Source of the DNA: Protonemura montana
Taxonomy: Eukaryota > Arthropoda > Insecta > Plecoptera > Nemouridae
Length of the DNA stretch: 64,000 nt
NCBI GenBank assembly: GCA_947568835.1
Contig: OX387602.1
Coordinates: forward strand, 30,490,133 to 30,554,132
Reading direction: 5' to 3'
In this document: piece after piece, positions 62,399 through 64,000 of the stretch
Position numbering within the stretch: position 1 is the first letter of the stretch
Layout of the letters: each line of letters opens with the position of its first letter
The notes under the pieces: generated by a model
Database searches by the model: none
Told to the model about the DNA's origin: nothing
What the model saw: the letters and a program-made list of their open reading frames with translations, nothing else
Made by a program: the position numbers and the translations under genes

Positions 62399-63334
62399 AA
62401 CAGCCCAGGACTCTGACTCAACCTGCAAACCCAAGACTAATGCAGGAGCAGACATTCGGAAGAATTTATGATAGGTAAATAAGAGAAGAAACATGTCCAG
62501 CCATTAAACAAAAGAGACACGTGCACGGCCAGCTTTATTAATAACCCCGATTCGACCAACCATACATAATCAATTCTGTTACCGACAAGATATCTGCAAG
62601 AGTACACACGGCCACTTGGCATGCTTTTGATTTGCACGCACCAACACCGACAGAGCATCGAGTGGACCGTGGACCCCTCGCGGACATCAACGGAAGCTGG
62701 CTTGACAAGCGAGCTTGGCGCCGCCATGCGGACACCGCGCTAAGCTGGCAATGACGGCCGCCAATTGTACAAACTAGGCTGCCATTAGGGTGCTGTCACG
62801 GCCCCCTCGTGCGGAACTCGCTAGGTAACCGTCTGAGAATGACATTTTTATTATTATTTACTCTCGTTGGCGTGGTAACGTCCAGTACCGCGAGTGATGG
62901 ACGGCATGAGGGGGTCCTCCAGTTATGGGGTTAATTGTACATGCGTATATATATGCGTAGCGGTCGACGCATGTGTGTGTGTGTGCGTGAGCTGGCTCAT
63001 GTTTACGACGAGTGTGCTTCGGTGGGGCCGTGTGAGCAGCGATTGTTTATTGCGCTCGGGGATTTGAGATTTGCTTGCATTTACCCGGCGTTTTTTATTC
63101 AGTCAATTTGCATTCATTTATTTTTAAATAAAGTACAACGGCGACGTGTAATTCGAGGGAATTTCAGTAATTGTTCGGGGTAATAAAACATTTGCAGTTG
63201 AACAATACAGTTTATTTTCATTTGCAACATTTAAAAAAAACACGGTCGTCCCTGTCGGCTAAGAACCAATCAAATTTGACAATATTTTTTGTGAAAGAAA
63301 TCAATTTTCAGCTATAAGCGAATAATGAGCTTTA
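62399..63334. other. intergenic region with a (GT)n tract
   Basis: (GT)n at 62971-62984. No gene recognised. Confidence 0.5.
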
Positions 63335-63495
63335 AGAAAAACTATTTGAACTGGGTATTAAATGCTAAGTAAAGGGCTACTAAAATTTCCTCTAAATTTT
63401 CTCTAAATATTTTCTAAAATACACTAATAGTTTTTGTTAAAACTAGTTCTAAGGATAAATCAAGTAGAGATGAGTCTAAAAACTATCATAATGAG
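63335..63495. repeat. fold-back element, terminal pieces only
   Basis: AAAAACTATTTGAACTGGGT and ATGCTAAGTAAAGGGCTACT from the left arm are followed, after about 50 bp, by the other end in inverted orientation (AGTTTTTGTTAAAACTAGTT and AAGTAGAGATGAGTCTAAAA). The hammerhead-like core is deleted. Confidence 0.75.
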
Positions 63496-63801
63496 CTTTA
63501 AAGTTTTCATCATTTCTAAGTTCGACGCATGATTTGCTAGACTTAGCCACCAAACGCCAGACAAAGCTGGATGCATGTCACTCCGACATCACCGACCCAG
63601 GACATGTCACGACCTGCGAGTGCGACAAGTGCACTTGCAGGTGCATCTGGCGACCAGGGAGGCGTTTGACCTTTCACCGAGCCCAGTACCGTTGATTGTA
63701 GGTTATAGGTAGAGTTTCAACGTCAATGTTACAGTCTCTGCGTGAAAGATGGCCGCCAAATGACTACCTTACCGACAAAAATGCAGAGTACCGGAACATC
63801 A

Positions 63802-64000
63802 CGTTAAGTGGAGCCACTGTCGTATGAAATTTAATTTCGATATTTCTCGTAGGTTACTCGCTTTTTAATATCGTTCCGTGTATATCAATCGTTGAGGTAA
63901 ACATTGATGGAGATTTTTTAAGCATGTAAATTCTCAAAAGCGAGTCAACGTACGAGAAATATCAAAATTAAATTTCAGACGACAGTGGCTCCACTTAACG
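63802..64000. repeat. MITE-like element with inverted arms of about 63 bp
   Basis: CGTTAAGTGGAGCCACTGTC starts the left arm at 63802, and its exact reverse complement ends at the last base of the window. The arms match for about 63 bp with few differences (TATTTCTCGTAGGTTACTCG against TATTTCTCGTACGTTGACTC). The interior is about 70 bp and non-coding. The element may continue past the window edge. Confidence 0.88.

Overview
The window looks like animal nuclear DNA from an invertebrate. The evidence is one intronless SoxB1-type transcription factor gene (7018-8436, + strand) with a complete HMG box, embedded in long non-coding DNA full of short interspersed elements, fold-back elements and minisatellites. 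There is no bacterial-style gene packing, and I saw no other protein-coding exon that I can defend. The 3' tail of the dominant SINE (TCGTTAAACACCACAAATC) and its central CTTCGGAAGGGACGTTAA block recall SINE families of spiralian animals such as molluscs. That placement is an impression and the phylum stays open.

Layout. 1-110 is a fragment of a 5S-rRNA-derived SINE. 110-6400 is intergenic. About 6400-9820 is the SoxB1 transcription unit: CpG-rich leader, a 472-codon reading frame, and an AT-rich 3' UTR ending in two AATAAA signals. From 9820 to 64000 I find no convincing gene. This gene-poor flank holds AT-core, homeodomain-site-rich patches that could be enhancers, plus at least fourteen loci of one 5S-derived SINE family.

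Repeat families. (1) The 5S-derived SINE has a head that matches 5S rRNA, a 91-bp unit repeated 1 to about 13 times, a roughly 300-bp body, and a tail. Each 91-bp unit carries the 5S internal control region (box A through box C), so these loci are tandem arrays of Pol III type-1 promoter elements. (2) Inverted-repeat elements carry a 72-nt tRNA-like cloverleaf between their arms (21.8, 32.0, 44.4, 57.4 and 62.2 kb, plus a tRNA-less version at 14.1 kb). (3) A fold-back family with arms of about 155 bp (complete at 35.46-35.82 kb, partial elsewhere) contains a hammerhead-ribozyme-like core. (4) A MITE-like inverted repeat lies at the right edge of the window, with degenerate relatives. (5) There are three minisatellites: 76 bp (31.2 kb), 43 bp (52.5 kb) and 54 bp (58.8-60.3 kb). 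The last contains a duplicated block of about 0.9 kb.

Function. The only gene whose role is clear is SoxB1, a DNA-binding regulator of early ectoderm and neural fate in animals. The gene-poor flanks fit the regulatory landscape expected of such a gene, but every enhancer call here is inference from motif content.
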